Positions 36,301-51,300 of a stretch of 64,000 bases of DNA are shown here, in pieces (position 1 is the stretch's first letter; each line of letters starts with the position of its first letter). This DNA is from Siphonodentalium dalli (Eukaryota > Mollusca > Scaphopoda > Gadilida > Siphonodentaliidae): the NCBI GenBank assembly GCA_032622095.1, contig CP136068.1:187603309-187667308 (forward strand). The letters run 5' to 3'. Both the position numbers and the translations under genes were made by a program. The notes beneath the pieces were generated by a model. The model saw only the letters and a program-made list of their open reading frames with translations. It made no database searches and was not told where the DNA came from.

Positions 36301-39300
36301 TCGGCCCCTTAACCACAGCAGAATTATGGGTAACTTTTCAGGATTTAGCCGGAAATATGTCTTGTTGCCATTCATCGGAAAGCTCTCCCCGAGAGCTTTC
36401 CGATGAATGGCAACAAGCCATATTTCCGACTAAATCCTGAAAAGTTACCCATAATTCTGCTGTGGTTAAAGGGCCGATTATTTATTACTGTAGTTGTCAT
36501 CTTTCAATTACTATCAAAGAAAATTGGCTATCAGGTACCAAACCCCAATTCAAATTTGTGAGGTAATAAACTAACAGAATATGAGTCCAATAGTTAAATG
36601 CAAAATATCATCTGGAAAACAAGAACATGGAAAAGTTGAAAGGCCCACAACTCCGGAAAAAATCATCGAACCAAACCCAAATTTGACCGTGACCTGTATT
36701 TTTGTATGACTGAGCCACATACAAAGTTTAGTTGTGATAAAATAATCTAAACTCAAGTTATCATCCGGAAATCAAAATGTTGATAACAGACAGACTGATT
36801 ACATACATTTGTAATACGTACCGTTTTTTCAAAAGGGCATATAAAAAGTAACTAAAAACAACGTTAATTTGAGACTATAGATACTTCCCAGAAGATTAGG
36901 CCTAAGCAGAATGAGGTCACCAGAGGTTGCATTTAGTGATGCTAGCCTGCTATGTAGGGATAGCATCACTAAATTCACCCTCTCGGGACCTCATTCTGAA
37001 ATTATCTCCTCTCCATGTTGAGCTACAGTGTCAGTGACACTTTCATTTTGTTGATTCAATGTTTGTATGATAATAAATTTGTTACTTGTACATTATTGTA
37101 ACTGCATGTTTTAAAAACTACATATTCTTAATATGGCTTGATAAGAGTTAAGACATGTATTACTTAATATGTGTGCCACTAGTGTATTCAAACATGAAAC
37201 CAAACGTCAGGTGGGCTCTCTGGACAAAATACCCAATAAACATAACAAATAGCATATACTTTGAAAATTTCTATTTACTAACACAAAATTATTAACCCTT
37301 TACCCAACAGAATGGCCCTGTGCCAATGCATTCTCTTATATATGCGAGTCGACCATAGGTCGCCTCGCATATATAAGAGAATGCATTGGCTTAACACATT
37401 AAAAATTATAAAATTGTTAAAGAATGTAAGAAAAAATGGTAAAAAAAGTTTTTTTTTAGGCCAATGCATTCTCTTATATATGCGAGGCGACCTATGGTCG
37501 ACTCGCATATATAAGAGAATGCATTGGCACAGGGCATAACTGTAACCATCACAATGTGGTCAATGAGCCGGTTCCAATGATATCCATATTTGTATGGTTT
37601 TATTGAGACAGACCCAAGATAATTTAGGCTGTTGCAGCTTTATTTGGCCGTTTTTGGCCGGTTTGTTGGGTAAAGGGTTAATGACCAACACAAACCAATT
37701 GATTCCTGTTTTTTTGACAGGTACGAGAATATGAGTTATTTCCAGAGTTGGATGGATGGACGGATAAGAAAAAAGAAAACAAGCATTGTGCAGTTGGGGA
37801 AGTGCATTCTCAATAATGTTTGCGTTCTCAGTATGTGCTAAACAAGAGGTGGGATTTTAAACCAAGTCCAATAACTCCGGTAAAAATATCCGGCCGGACC
37901 TGGCTTGCGAACTCATTCTAGGTAATGGTCAGGTGAACTCATATACCAAAATTCTTTGAAATCCATTGACATTTGTTCAAGTTACATGTACCGGGTATGA
38001 CTCTTACAAATTCGGGACGGACAGACGGACGGAAGTTTACGGAACCCATTCCTATATCCCACGGAAATTTCATTTGGTGGGGGATAAAAATAATTGTGGT
38101 TTGGGTTTCCATACCGACCCTATTTTAAACCCCCTACCCTAAAGTTTTTTTCATGGTTTTCAAGAAAATCTATTTAATTTTTTCTCAAAATTTTTCAAAA
38201 AACACATTTAAGTATCTCAGAATAGGTTGATTTCTAAGTAAAAGTTATTGTGTAATATTAAAATTTATACAAAAATAATCAAAAGTTATTTTATGTCAAT
38301 CTTTCAGAGCAAAATATGCACATGAAAAGTCATAAAAATATGTCAAAATAAAAATATTAATTATCAAAATAAAATTCAAGCCTACCTACTGACCCTATTT
38401 TTTTTTGGCCTGTAACCCAAACCAGACATTTAATTTCCTTTGGCCTAGGCTGTATCACCAGTGACTTTTACTGAAAATCCTAATTGAATTTTGAGAATTT
38501 CACAACCCTACTTTTACTCTGCCCCCTACTCTTATTTGATTTTGGGATAATTTCCACCCCCTTACTTTTATTCTGCACCATTCTTTTATTTGGATCCCGA
38601 GAGTATTTGTGTCTATAATCACCACTGTAAGCCTTGATGATGACTAAGGCCAAAAAAAAAACATCTTAGTTTCCGATACACTGCTTGGCTGAGATTTTAT
38701 TTTCTTGCCTCCCTCAATTTTTTATTTCAATTTTCTCCAGAAGGCTAGTCTACATGTATAGTTACCTGTTAAGAGTATCAATGTGAATATTTATTGTTTT
38801 TTCCCCAATCCCGAAAGCAAAAATAAGTCAGTTATTAAGCTCAACATTGGTAGAGATCTTACTGCAGACTGAATGAATTCAAGGGACAGAATGTTTTTAT
38901 CCAATGCTTGACTCATTTTCAATATACATTGATCTACCATATACCATGGGACCGAGACTACACTATTATATCACTTACGGCTGAAACAACTGAAAGGTTT
39001 AAAAGAAAAAAATAAGTAAAAAAAAATAAAAATCCCTGCCTGTCTGGAAAATTATCCCAGTGTTATCGGAAACCGAGAATTTTTTTTTTTTGGCCTAATA
39101 CGTGCACAGGTATAAAGGTAAAAAAAACAATCACACACTTTGTGAATCTTTTGGGGTAATTGAATATTATGTTTAAAGTAGTCCATTGTTGGGCAATAGA
39201 TTACATCTACTTATCACATATGAGGTAATAGCTGTTTGAGATTTATACATTAGGACAGGTTATTACATGACTGACATCAATGTAATGAGCATGCGCAATA

Positions 39301-42300
39301 TGCAATAATGGCTTCATTGTTTGGGGAAACAAATTATTCAAAGGACTAAGTACATGTGTACATATGCAGAATGAGGTCCCCAGAGGGTGAATTTAGTGAC
39401 GCTATCCCGCATAGCGGGCTAGCTTCACTAAATTCACCCTCTGGGGACCTCATTCTGCTTAGGCCTTCAACTGATATGGCAGACCTAGGATCAGATTGAA
39501 GTTCCCCAGTTGAAGTTGGTGATGTTCACACATTGGGCACCTCAATTATGAATTTTATCTTCTGCAAATTAGGGGGATATAGAAACTTCCTAGAAGGAAA
39601 ATGTAACTAAAAACAATCTTAATTTGATGCTATAGATACTTCCCAGAAGATGAAGCCTAAGCAGAATGAGGTCCCCAGAGGGTAAATTTAGTGATGCTAG
39701 CCCGCTATGCGGGATAGCATCACTAAATTCCCCCTCTGGGGACCTCATTCTGCAAATGACAGACACACTATTTGCAGGCTTGCAGTGGAGACAAATAAAA
39801 ATACAATACTTATTTAACTTACAAAAATCAACTGCTCTTAAAGGGGACTGTACACTAAATCCGGCCATTTATGGCACCATCTCCTATTAATGGTAATTCT
39901 AATGAAAATGAATTAATATTAAACTCCAGTCATAAATTCATTTTCATTATACCAAGTTATTTTATATTGTTCATAAAGTAAATGAGTGTATTTTGCACTC
40001 ATCCATGGCTCCAATTCATTCATTTGTTGTTATATTATGTTGTATGTTGAGTATGATAGGAGATGGTCCCATAAATGGCCTGATTTAATACACAGTACCC
40101 CTTTAACTTAGACCAAGTCTTGGTCCACAACAGCTTGGGATATCGGTAGGATGATGCTGTTTTGGGCCGAGTGCGATACCGTTACTCTTAAGTAGCTTAA
40201 CCATTTCAGTGCCAGGGGCCGATCTCATCGGCCATAATTTACGTTCTGTAATAGATTTTTTTTTTTCCTTTTTGGGTTGAATTTTTTTTGGGTATACTTA
40301 AGCATGCTATAGCGAATTTAAAAACAAACTGGATAAAACCTTAGGGGCATGTTATAACTCAAAACTATCACCAAGTATTCATAGTAATAATTTTGATGCC
40401 CATGAAAAACGTGAGATTCCCTGGCACTAAACCTACAATATAAGTCTGTTAAAGAATATAAGAAAAAATTATTAAAATTGTAAAAAATAATAACAAATGA
40501 TGAAAAATTGTTAGGCCAATGCATTCTCTTATATATGCGAGGCGACCTATGGTCGACTCGCATATATAAGAGAATGCATTGGCACAGGGTATATGGGTTG
40601 ATACAAAAATCGGACCTGGCACTGAAAGGGTTAAGACAGGTTAATAATACATGCAATACCAATGAATGGTAATGGGCAGGTGAGATATGAATGGCTTCAT
40701 TGTTTGGGGAAAGAAATTATTCAAAGGAAATAAGCATGAATCAACAATAACAGAGCTGGGGGGGGGGGAAATCCCCTGCCTGCTGATCTGAATTTAACCA
40801 AATAATACTTTTAGGCTTATGACAATCCCCTGCCTGTTAATCTGAATTTAACAACATAATACATGTACTTTTAGGCTTATGACAATCCCTGCCTGTTAAT
40901 CTGAATTTAACCACATAATACATGTACTTTTAGGCTTATGACAATCCCTGCCTGTTAATCTGAATTTAACAACATAATACATGTACTTTTAGGCTTATGA
41001 CAATCCCTGCCTGTTAATCTGAATTTAACCACATAATACATGTACTTTTAGGCTTATGACAATCCCTGCCTGTTAATCTGAATTTAACAACATAATACAT
41101 GTACTTTTAGGCTTATGACAATCCCTGCCTGTTAATCTGAATTTAACCACATAATACATGTACTTTTAGGCTTATGACAATCCCTGCCTGTTAATCTGAA
41201 TTTAACAACATAATACATGTACTTTTAGGCTTATGACAATCCCTGCCTGTTAATCTGAATTTAACCACATAATACATGTACTTTTAGGCTTATGACAATC
41301 CCTGCCTGTTAATCTGAATTTAACCACATAATACATGTACTTTTAGGCTTATGACAATCCCTGCCTGTTAATCTGAATTTAACAACATAATACATGTACT
41401 TTTAGGCTTATGACAATCCCCTGCCTGTTAATCTGAATTTAACCACATAATACATGTACTTTTAGGCTTATGACAATCCCTGCCTGTTAATCTGAATTTA
41501 ACAACATAATACATGTACTTTTAGGCTTATGACAATCCCCTGCCTGTTAATCTGAATTTAACCACATAATACATGTACTTTTAAGCTTATGACAATCCCC
41601 TGCCTGTTAATCTGAATTTAACCACATAATACATGTACTTTTAGGCTTATGACAATCACCTGCCTGTTAATCTGAATTTAACCACATGATACTTTTAGGC
41701 TCATGGCAAACTGCAAGCCTTATAATATTGTGTCTGTAATTTGCAGAATGAGGTCCCCAGAGGGTGAATTCAGTGATGCTATCCTGCACAGTGGGCTAGA
41801 TTCACAAAATTCACCCTCTGGGGACCTCATTCTGATTAGGCCTTATCAAATTAACATTGTTTTAGTTACATGTACTTTTTTTTATCCTTCTGTTCAGTTT
41901 CTAGGCCACAAAAATACCTGTTTTGGGTTTCCCTTCCTACCCTAGAAAAACGTGCCTACCCAAAACTTTTTATTGGACTGTTGACATATATTTATTTTGT
42001 TTTCAGTTTTCAGTGGGAAGGGCATAGAAAGATTGTTTTATTAGTCTTGTGCTCTGACTAATTCATGATAACAATATCTAGTATTGAACCTTTCAATTAA
42101 TCTGAATTGTGAAGCTTTCTAGATTGAATTGTCAATGGAATTCAGAATAAAATAAATTAAAACAAGAGGTGTGCACTCGAGTGCTAGCATACCCCCACCG
42201 TGGCAAATTCAACCCGCATTATCCATAAACCCAACAAAAAAGATTTTTAGCTTTAAAGAAAAATTCGGACTAATATATCGATATGGTGTCACAAGAAGCT

Positions 42301-45300
42301 TGTACAGAAAAAATTATTCAAATTGGTTCATATAAGTTATTAAGTCTGACAGAATTTTCTAAGTCAAAATAAGTCGAAAATGAAGTGTAATATTACGAAA
42401 AACAGTCTGAGCCAATCCCTAGCCGCATCATGTAGAGAGGGTATTGTGAGAAGCATGTATACCAAAAATTATTGAAATCGGTTCATATTTGTTAAAGTTA
42501 TTAATTCGGACAGAATTTTCTAAGTCAAAATAACTCGAAAATGAGGCGTAACTTTAAAAAAAAAAGTTGGACCGAACCGCAATTAGCATCATGCGGAGAG
42601 GCAGTCCTAAGGAGATTGCATACAAAAAATTATTGAAATCGAATCATAGTTGTTCGAGTTATGAGGTCGGAAGGACGGACAGACGGACAAACGGAGGGAG
42701 AAATCGTGACGGACGCAGTCAATCCAGTATACCCCCCATTTTCTTCGAAAGTGGGGGTATAAAAACAAAAATTACCTACCTACCATAATCATTTAAACCA
42801 TGTAACCCTAAACACAGGTATTATTTTGTTTGGCCCTATATCCCCTAATTTACAAAAGATAAAATGCATAATTAATGTGACTAATGGCTGAACATCACCA
42901 ACTTCAACTGGGGAACTTCAATCTGATCCTACACACATGTATGTAGGTCTCATATACATGTATAAGAGAATACATTGGCCTAACAATATTTACTGTGACC
43001 TTGTAAACAAGTGCATTCTCTCATATATCTGAGGCCACCTATGGGAGACTCACATATATAAGAGAATACACTGGCACAGGATCTTTAATGCTGCACCAGC
43101 GCAGCTCCCGCCATGAAAGGGTTAAACTCATTTTGAGATATTGAAAGTTGCTACATTTTTTTCAATATGTTTTTGTGGGTATAAAATTGTAGAAGAAAAA
43201 ATTCTAAATCCTAAAAAATGTGTACCGTAGGGGTATGAAAAGGGGTCAGAATAGAAGCCTATAAAATGACAAATATTATTTTCCTTGGCCTATTAAATGA
43301 CCAAACTATGTTAAAGGTATTCCGCAAACCAGTATAATGTCAATAAATGCCCCATGACCAAGTAAATGTTTATTTAATTCAATGAGAACAGGAGGGGTAG
43401 ATGCTGATAAAGCAGATATTACGATATAGATAGTTTTAATATAGATATGCCTAAACAAATAATATAACTATAGATAAAATTGTTGACTGTTTGTCCTGAG
43501 CACCATAAAGTTTCACCTGCAACAGATAGTGTGTAGGATGCGAATGCTCAGATAAAACATTTGGCCTAAACGAAATAGTGATGTTGCTGGTGGTTAAATA
43601 GAAACAAACGTGGACCCGATTTTCTGTGCACAGCTGCCTCACATGACAATTAAATCAAATACAAAACAATTGTCAGAATCCAGCAATAAACGTATTAAAC
43701 AGTTAGGCCAATATAAAACGATCGGCCGATCACGATCCGCACATGTTTAACCCATACCGGCGATAACAATTAGCTATTTTCATAAATCCTTACACCAACC
43801 TTTTCAACAATTCACACCTTACTATTAAAGCTACTCGATTCGATTAAGCACCCCTCAGTTACTATTTATTTGGCTTCGAGGGGTAAAAATATTTTATTCA
43901 AATCGAGGAACCCATTCATCAAAGCTCAGAGTAAGCAGATATAAATTTTTAAAATCTATTATCTTTAACCACCTGGAATATTTAGTGGCCCTATAAAGGT
44001 CGATGAAGATGGATAACTCTAAATTCAAGTGGCTTTTTTGTGTCAGATATATGACAAAGCAGCAAAATTTCATTGTACAAAATGTTGATCAATAACAGGT
44101 TTTGGGCAATTTTATACTATAGTGGACTGTGGTTAGCATTATTTTTGGGCAATTAATCGATTCTGATAACTGAAGCAAATTTTTTTTTAAACTGTTGTTG
44201 TTGGAATCTGATGATATGGGGACCATCAAATCGGATTGGGTACCTTTAAGTTCACAAGTGGCATAAGACTTATTGGGCACCTTCCATATGAACATGGATA
44301 TGGCATTTGATTCCAACCTATTAAGTCAGTTTAAAATAGATATATAGTCTTATAGAGCTCAGTCCATAGTCAGGTGGGTTAATTTTGTTAATATTTAAAA
44401 GCAATTAAACCAAATGACCCTCTCTATACAGGTTATGGGTGTGTTATCATAAACTATGACTTGAAATATAATATAATCAATGACAAATATTTGAGTTATT
44501 ATATGAGATAGCAAGGGGTTGATCTTAATCACACTAATGAACTGATCAAAATAGTCTATAAATGCACGTATATGGATTTAGAAGCCCACACAATAAGTCA
44601 GTCTCAAGAATACAAGCAACATTATTATTATCCTGCACCCCAAATGCAATAGAGGGAATTTCAAAATAAGACATTTCCTCTAATGTTTTTAGAAATCCTT
44701 ACTGAACCTGGCTAAAAGTGAAAGATATAATTTAATATCTGCCTATCAGATATCGTGTGTCTATGGAATGGGTTAATTTTAATCCCAAAATCCATGCAAG
44801 ACCAGAGAGCTATATATGTGAGAGTTGATAAATCCTGAGAAGACACTGTCCACACACTATGGAAATGCAATAAATTTCATTATCAATAATAGAGATTATC
44901 TCTAGTCTCTCTTACTGATACCACAGTTATAAGCTGCTATAGTTATATATTGTAAGCAAATCTCAAATCTGTTCAATTCTTAGTTAAAAAGGGGCCATAA
45001 TTCTGGTATAAAAAACAGGATCTGACCCATATTCAAACTTGATCTGTATTTTGAGTTGATAACTCAGATAACTCAGATGAAAACTGGTAGATTTATTGAA
45101 GCATGCATGAATTATATGTCAAAGGGCCATAACTCCATTAAAAATAATCTGATCAAACCCATATTCAAACTCGATCTGTATTTTGAGCTCTGAACTCGCA
45201 TACCAAATCTGGTTCCGATTAGATAAAAACTGTTTGAATTATGGCAGAATGCGTGAATTCTAAGTCGAAAAAGGCCCATAACTCTGTAACAAAAACTCGG

Positions 45301-48300
45301 ATCAAAACAAAATTCGAACTCGATCTGTATATACAAAATTTGGTTCCGATCGGATAGAAAATGTTAGAGTTATCGCATTTCATGAAGTGTCTACGGACAG
45401 ACAAACGGACGGACAGACAGACGGACGAACGACGAGTGGTCAATCCGGACGACACTATGTTTACCATACTATGGTATGGGTAAACATAAAAATGCTTGAT
45501 TTACATCCCCTCCCGACCTTATTTACATCCCCTCCCGACCTTATTTACATCCCCTCCCGACCTTATTTTTAGTCCCAAAAAAATTTCTCTGCCTTAAATC
45601 TTTCATGACAGGAGTTGCGCTGGTGCAGCATTAAAGACCCTGTGCCAGTGCATAGGAAGAATAAAATAAAAAAAATAAAAATTTGTCCTCCCGTCCCCAT
45701 TTTTCTTAAAAAGTTGGATGTAAATCTACCAATTTATTTATATTGGCCTGATGTTATATAGGTTTGCTGCCGCCCGCCCGGACTCCTGCCCGTCAACAGT
45801 CCGTCCCAAGTTAATTATTAGAGACAGTTGAGGGGAGATAATACCTGTAGCATCTTTATGGGAGCTGCGATGGCCGAGTTGTTAGCATGTTCGACTACTG
45901 GCCAGAGGTTTCGCTTTGACCCCTGATCGATTTACTTCGATCATCGACAAAAGAAAAGTTGGGAGTTCTGAGCTTGCCTACAAAAGTACTGTGTACATGT
46001 ATGTATGTATGCCTCGCTGAGGTGTCGTTAAGCGTTAATCCTCTCCCACCCGGTGTAATGGACAGGGATGATACTGACTCCTGACATAACCGGTATTTAC
46101 AATAAGGTAAGATAAGATAATGTACTGTTAGAACACTAACTATACATGTAAGATAAGGTAGGATAAGATAAGATAAGATAAGGTACTGTTAGAACACTAC
46201 TATACATGTAAGATAACATAAGATACCGTACTGTTAGAACACTACTATACATGTAAGATAACTAAATATGTACTGACCTGCATTCGCTGAATTTCTGTAC
46301 ATCTGAGATACTTTTCGATTTCCTCATCAAGAAGAACCATCTCTGCACTTTACGTACTGAGAAGTCTGTTTGCTTAGCCAGAGCCTGAAAGAGACCAAAA
46401 CAAACTATAACCATCTCTGTACCCAACGTACCTTCGCAGGACCCTAATCCATCTGCAATTGTTTTATGTTTTGATTTGTCTGTCATCTGCTTTATATATG
46501 TATGTGTACTGTGTAACATGTTGATGCGATATTATAAATATTGTATGTGCTAGAGCTATGCATGTTAACAATTGTACTGGTATGATATCATTTCCGATTT
46601 GCTGTGCAGCAGGCCCTAAAATACGACGAGAATCAGAATCATGATTCTCATTTTGATTCTCGTAAAAAGTCTCGATTCCCTGTAGAAATGCTATGTTTTA
46701 CTTCTTGTATAAATAAAATTTTATGGACTTTAAGGCATGCGCAGGTTTGTGTATAACTTCAGAGAGTGTCTCAGTATCAGAATTCAATCATTTCTAGTAT
46801 ACATGTACATATACATTCATCAGATATTAAGTACACAAGACGACTATTTTTGAATTGGAATTCTATATTGTACACATAATGCAAATCAAACTACAACTAC
46901 TAGTATGCTCTATTTGATCGACCCTCCTTAACGAGGTTGACCACCGGTACTACCGCAGTACTCGACCGCATGCGGTAAACCACAGTCAATTATACTGTCG
47001 CCGACCATGGTACCACACTGGATAATTTGTTTATTTTTGGCTTGTCGTGATGCTGCATTGATGATACAATTGCAAATATCGGTCAGTGACCAACATCGTA
47101 TGTTGAATAAAATGTAAACAATTTATTAATTGAATTTACGAAATTTATTTTGTGTATTGTTAACTTGAAAATAAAGATCAATTGAAAACTTGGTGATTGA
47201 AAATGGTACAGGATGTCGAACGCAGACATGTTAAACAAATTTATAAAGTGAACTTGCAGTTTTTGAAGACGCAAAAAAAATTAACATGGTACAGGAATTT
47301 AATGCTGCACCAGCGCAGCTCTCATCATGAAAAAGTTAATAAATAGATAGAACCGCATTAGTGTCTGGATTTTGACGAAATTATCGCACGAGATTTGTTG
47401 GCGGAGCGATACCTCGAGTGCGGGACACTCATGCAGTTCTATTTTTATTACATATCTCCGTATCATAGTAAGTTGACTCACAATCGTACATCTCCGGTAC
47501 AGAAAATGCAAATTTAATTGAGTTTTAACACTGAATGAAATAGTTCCGTCGACAGATTGCACTAGTGCGATTCTGAGAATTATCACACGCCTGGAAACTC
47601 GTGCGATCATGCAAATTACGTTGATAGATAAGTAATAAAGTGTAATACAGTAATGCCCTAAGTAATCGACTTCTTAACCACAGCAGAATTATGGGTAACT
47701 TTTCAGGATTTAGTCGGAAATATGGCTTGTTGCCATTCATCGGAAAGCTCTCGGCGAGAGCTTTCCGATGAATGGCAACAAGCCATATTTCCGACTAAAT
47801 CCTGAAAAGTTACCCATAATTCTGCTGTGGTTAAGAAGTCGATTACTTAGAGCATTACTGTAGCTGTACATGTAGTAATATTAATCATATTATATGGAAT
47901 GTTTAAATAATAATAATTACCTGCACAGCTTTGTCGGTCGGCTTGCTTTTTTTGTTATATGAATCTTCTAAAATCTTATTTTTAGGAACTACTACACGGC
48001 GCGCTTTGACACCAATATATTTTGCTAATGGAATAAATAAGTACCTGTAACGAGAATATTTTAATATAATATAACATCTCTGATGAATGGAAAAATAGTT
48101 TACCAAAAACAAATAACATTGGAATCTCTAAGACAGTGCAGAATTATTTATGTGTAACATCCGAAAAAGAAAATTACCTGTAACAACGCCATGCTGAATC
48201 AATGGATGAAGTTAGTAACTTTCCCCGCTGGACAAAACAAGTGTCCATTGGCACCGCGGTGTATTTGCTGTTCGGCCGCGGTGTCAGAGTTTGTAACTGC

Positions 48301-51300
48301 AGTTGAGCACCGCGGCCGAACGGCAAGTACACCGTGGCCCAACAGCAAGTACACTGCGGCCGAAAGGCAACTACACCGCAGCCGAACGGCATGTACACCG
48401 TGGTTAGATTTCTGGTTTGTATCATCTTTTTTCAGTTTAATGAACGTACACCGCGGCAATTACACCATGGCCGAACGGCAAGTACACCGCGGCCCAACTG
48501 TAGTTAGCCGGTGGAGCCGCGGTGTAGTTGCATTTCAGCCACGTGGCAACGCTAACTGCACCGCGGTTAGGTGGACACTTGTTTTGTCAAGCAGGGTAAA
48601 TGTACATGTAGCATGTTTCCATTGATTATGGTACCCAGGAATTCAAGCCTGAGTTTAGTGTGCCTGTCATCTGCAGAATGAGCTCCCCAGAATGTGAATT
48701 TAGCGACGCTATGCTGCAGAGCAGGCTAGCATCACCAAATTCACCCTCTTGGGACCTCATTCTAAATGGTCTCATCTGCTACGGGAGGCATACCGGTATA
48801 TGTAGACTCAGATTGAAGTTCCCAAATGGTGAATATTATGATGTACACCCATTGGGAACCTCAATTATACAATGTGTCGTCTGCCAATTTGGGGATATGG
48901 AGAAACTAAACTAAAAAGAAATAGAATCTAAGTTTCTATAGAAATTGTATAATATAGAAACTTTCCAGATCAGGCCTAAGCAGAATTAATTTAGTGAATC
49001 TAGCCTGCTACATGGGATAGCGTATTCACCCTCTGAGGACCTCATTCTGCAAATGACAGACACAATAAACTCAAGACTTACCCTGCTGGACAAAACAAGT
49101 GTCCACTTAACCGTGGTGCGGTTAGCATTGCCACCACGGCTGAAATGCAACTACACCGTGGCTCCACCGGCTAATTACAGTTGGGGCGCGGTGTACTTGC
49201 CATTCGGCCATGGTGTACCGCTATACTTAAAGTAATTGACCACCAATAACGTGGTGTCACCCCGTTAATATGGCGGTACTATACCGCTGTATCCTCCAAT
49301 ACCGCGGTACTGATACCGCTTGTTAACGCGAACAAGTATGTGTGAGCAAATACCTCCCCTAAAAGATAGGGGTGGGAAGATACACCGATGCACCGGTGTA
49401 TCGCGATACAGTAACATACGATGCATGCACCGATACAAATCCTTAAATATCGTCGTATTGCGATACACGTATAATTCATAATAAATGTTTACTGTACGAA
49501 AACTTCGAAAAGCATAGTCATTTGATCGGCTATTAAGATATATCGAGAGTTTCAGTCCTAAAACAAAGTTAAAACAAGACTTCGCATGTGCATATATAGC
49601 TTCGCGCGAAAGTGATGAAACGTACTATAATGTGTCCGTGCTGCACATGCATCGCGTGTTTGATTAGAGCCGGTGCATATTTACGCCACATGGCACAATT
49701 GATATATAACTTCCCGTTTCGTTTTCGAAAGCACATGTCACGTGCGCTCGCAGCTGACGCACAACTGCCTTCTAAATATACCGGTACTTTCCGCGGTACC
49801 CTTCATTTTGACCGCGTAATCGCGTGTCACTCGGACTCAATTCGTATAGTTACGAGTCCAGTGGTCTGAATCTAGTACATTGTATTTAGAGTTACTCCTC
49901 TTACATTGGCAGCTCCGCGTTTTGTGATTTATTAACAAGTGATTTCAAGCATGATCACTTACGGACTTTCTTTGTGCAAGTCTTGATTACCCGATTTTGT
50001 GGTCATCGTCCTTGAACTCTTGAGTTTCAACATCCGTTTTTTTTAAATAAGCTTTGTAAATGTAATGGCGTCTACGGAGCCAGCAGTTGAGATTCCTCAG
50101 CAATCGCAGGAAAAATTCATTATAAAACCCAAACCCGCAGACAAATACAAGTCTAAAGTTTGGCAGCACTTCGGTTTGTTAGCTACTGTACCCTAGTAAA
50201 TGGGATAAAGAGTGTTTTCGACTGCTGGCGATATTATAAATGCTCAGCGCTCAATGCTGAACTCAGAAAATGTTGACACTTTAATTTTTTTTAGAAAGAA
50301 CCTGCGTTACCATTAACTTACCAATAAATAGTCGATCCTGTATTTACTGTTTAGAGTAGATCAGACTCATAATAACTATTGACTTGTTTGAAAGTTGTTT
50401 CAGTTGCAAGTAGGCACAGTAATGCTATTTGCCCTAATAAGTGTTTGAGTTGTCATGTTTGATTTGATTAAATTCTGAAACAATGTCTGGAGTGTATCTA
50501 CATGTATGTAGTATGTATATATGTATCTAGATACGCACTCGCATCGCGAACGGTGTATCGAGATACGTATCGTATCGTGGCACTAGCGTATCTTCCCACC
50601 CCTACTAAAAGAGTTCCATGAAAATCACCGCGGTATTCAACAAAATTAATGCGGTGCCCGCTAAAAGACCACAGTATCATTATCGCCCATTACCGTAACT
50701 CCACGCCATGACGTTTTTCTGGTCAATTACTTTGAGAATAGCGGTAGTTGCCGCAGTGTTCGTTCATTAAACTGAAAAAAAGGCGATACAAAGCAGACTT
50801 TCATTTTTGATGCGCGCGATCACTCTTGCGCACCATCGCGCGCCTAAAATTGAAAACCAGCGAACGATTGCGCACCTAGGCCAAATATAGAGAGCGAACC
50901 TGATAGCGCTATCTTCAGTGTCTACCCATGAATTCTCCGAAACCAACATTCATTGTCGGCATACATCAAACGGGGAGTCCCTCGTGCCACGATGATTGGC
51001 AGTTTAAGTTATTTGAGGTCACACGGTGTGACGTGTCGAATGCACTACCCTGCTTGACAAAACAAGTGTCCACCTAACCGCGGTGCAGTTAGCGTTGCCA
51101 CCGTGGCTGAAATGCAACTACACCGCGGCTCCACCGGCTATCTACAGTTGGGCCGCGGTGTTCTTGCCGTTCGGCCATGGTGTAATTGCCGCGGTGTACG
51201 TTCATTAAACTGAAAAAAGACGATACAAACCAGAAATCTAACCACGGTGTACATGCCGTTCGGCTGCGGTGTAGTTGCCTTTCGGCCGCAGTGTACTTTC

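Larger units (their letters stand above)
49216..50746. mobile_element. Family K MITE (ACCGCTAT ends) split by hAT
   Basis: TACCGCTATACTTAAAGTAA on the left, TTACTTTGAGAATAGCGGTA on the right, with ACCGCGGT motifs inside. Uninterrupted relative at 51484-51865. Confidence 0.7.
49079..50800. mobile_element. Family F MITE interrupted by family K and a hAT element
   Basis: Starts TACCCTGCTGGACAAAACAA. At TA 49216 a family K element is inserted, and F resumes at 50747 (GTTGCCGCAGTGTTCG..AAACTGAAAAAA) before fading into unrelated sequence. Confidence 0.7.

Noticed and set aside
48191-48625. A 144-codon frame and similar ones at 51-53 kb
   Set aside because: They recur in every family F MITE in several frames; produced by the CCGCGG subrepeats.
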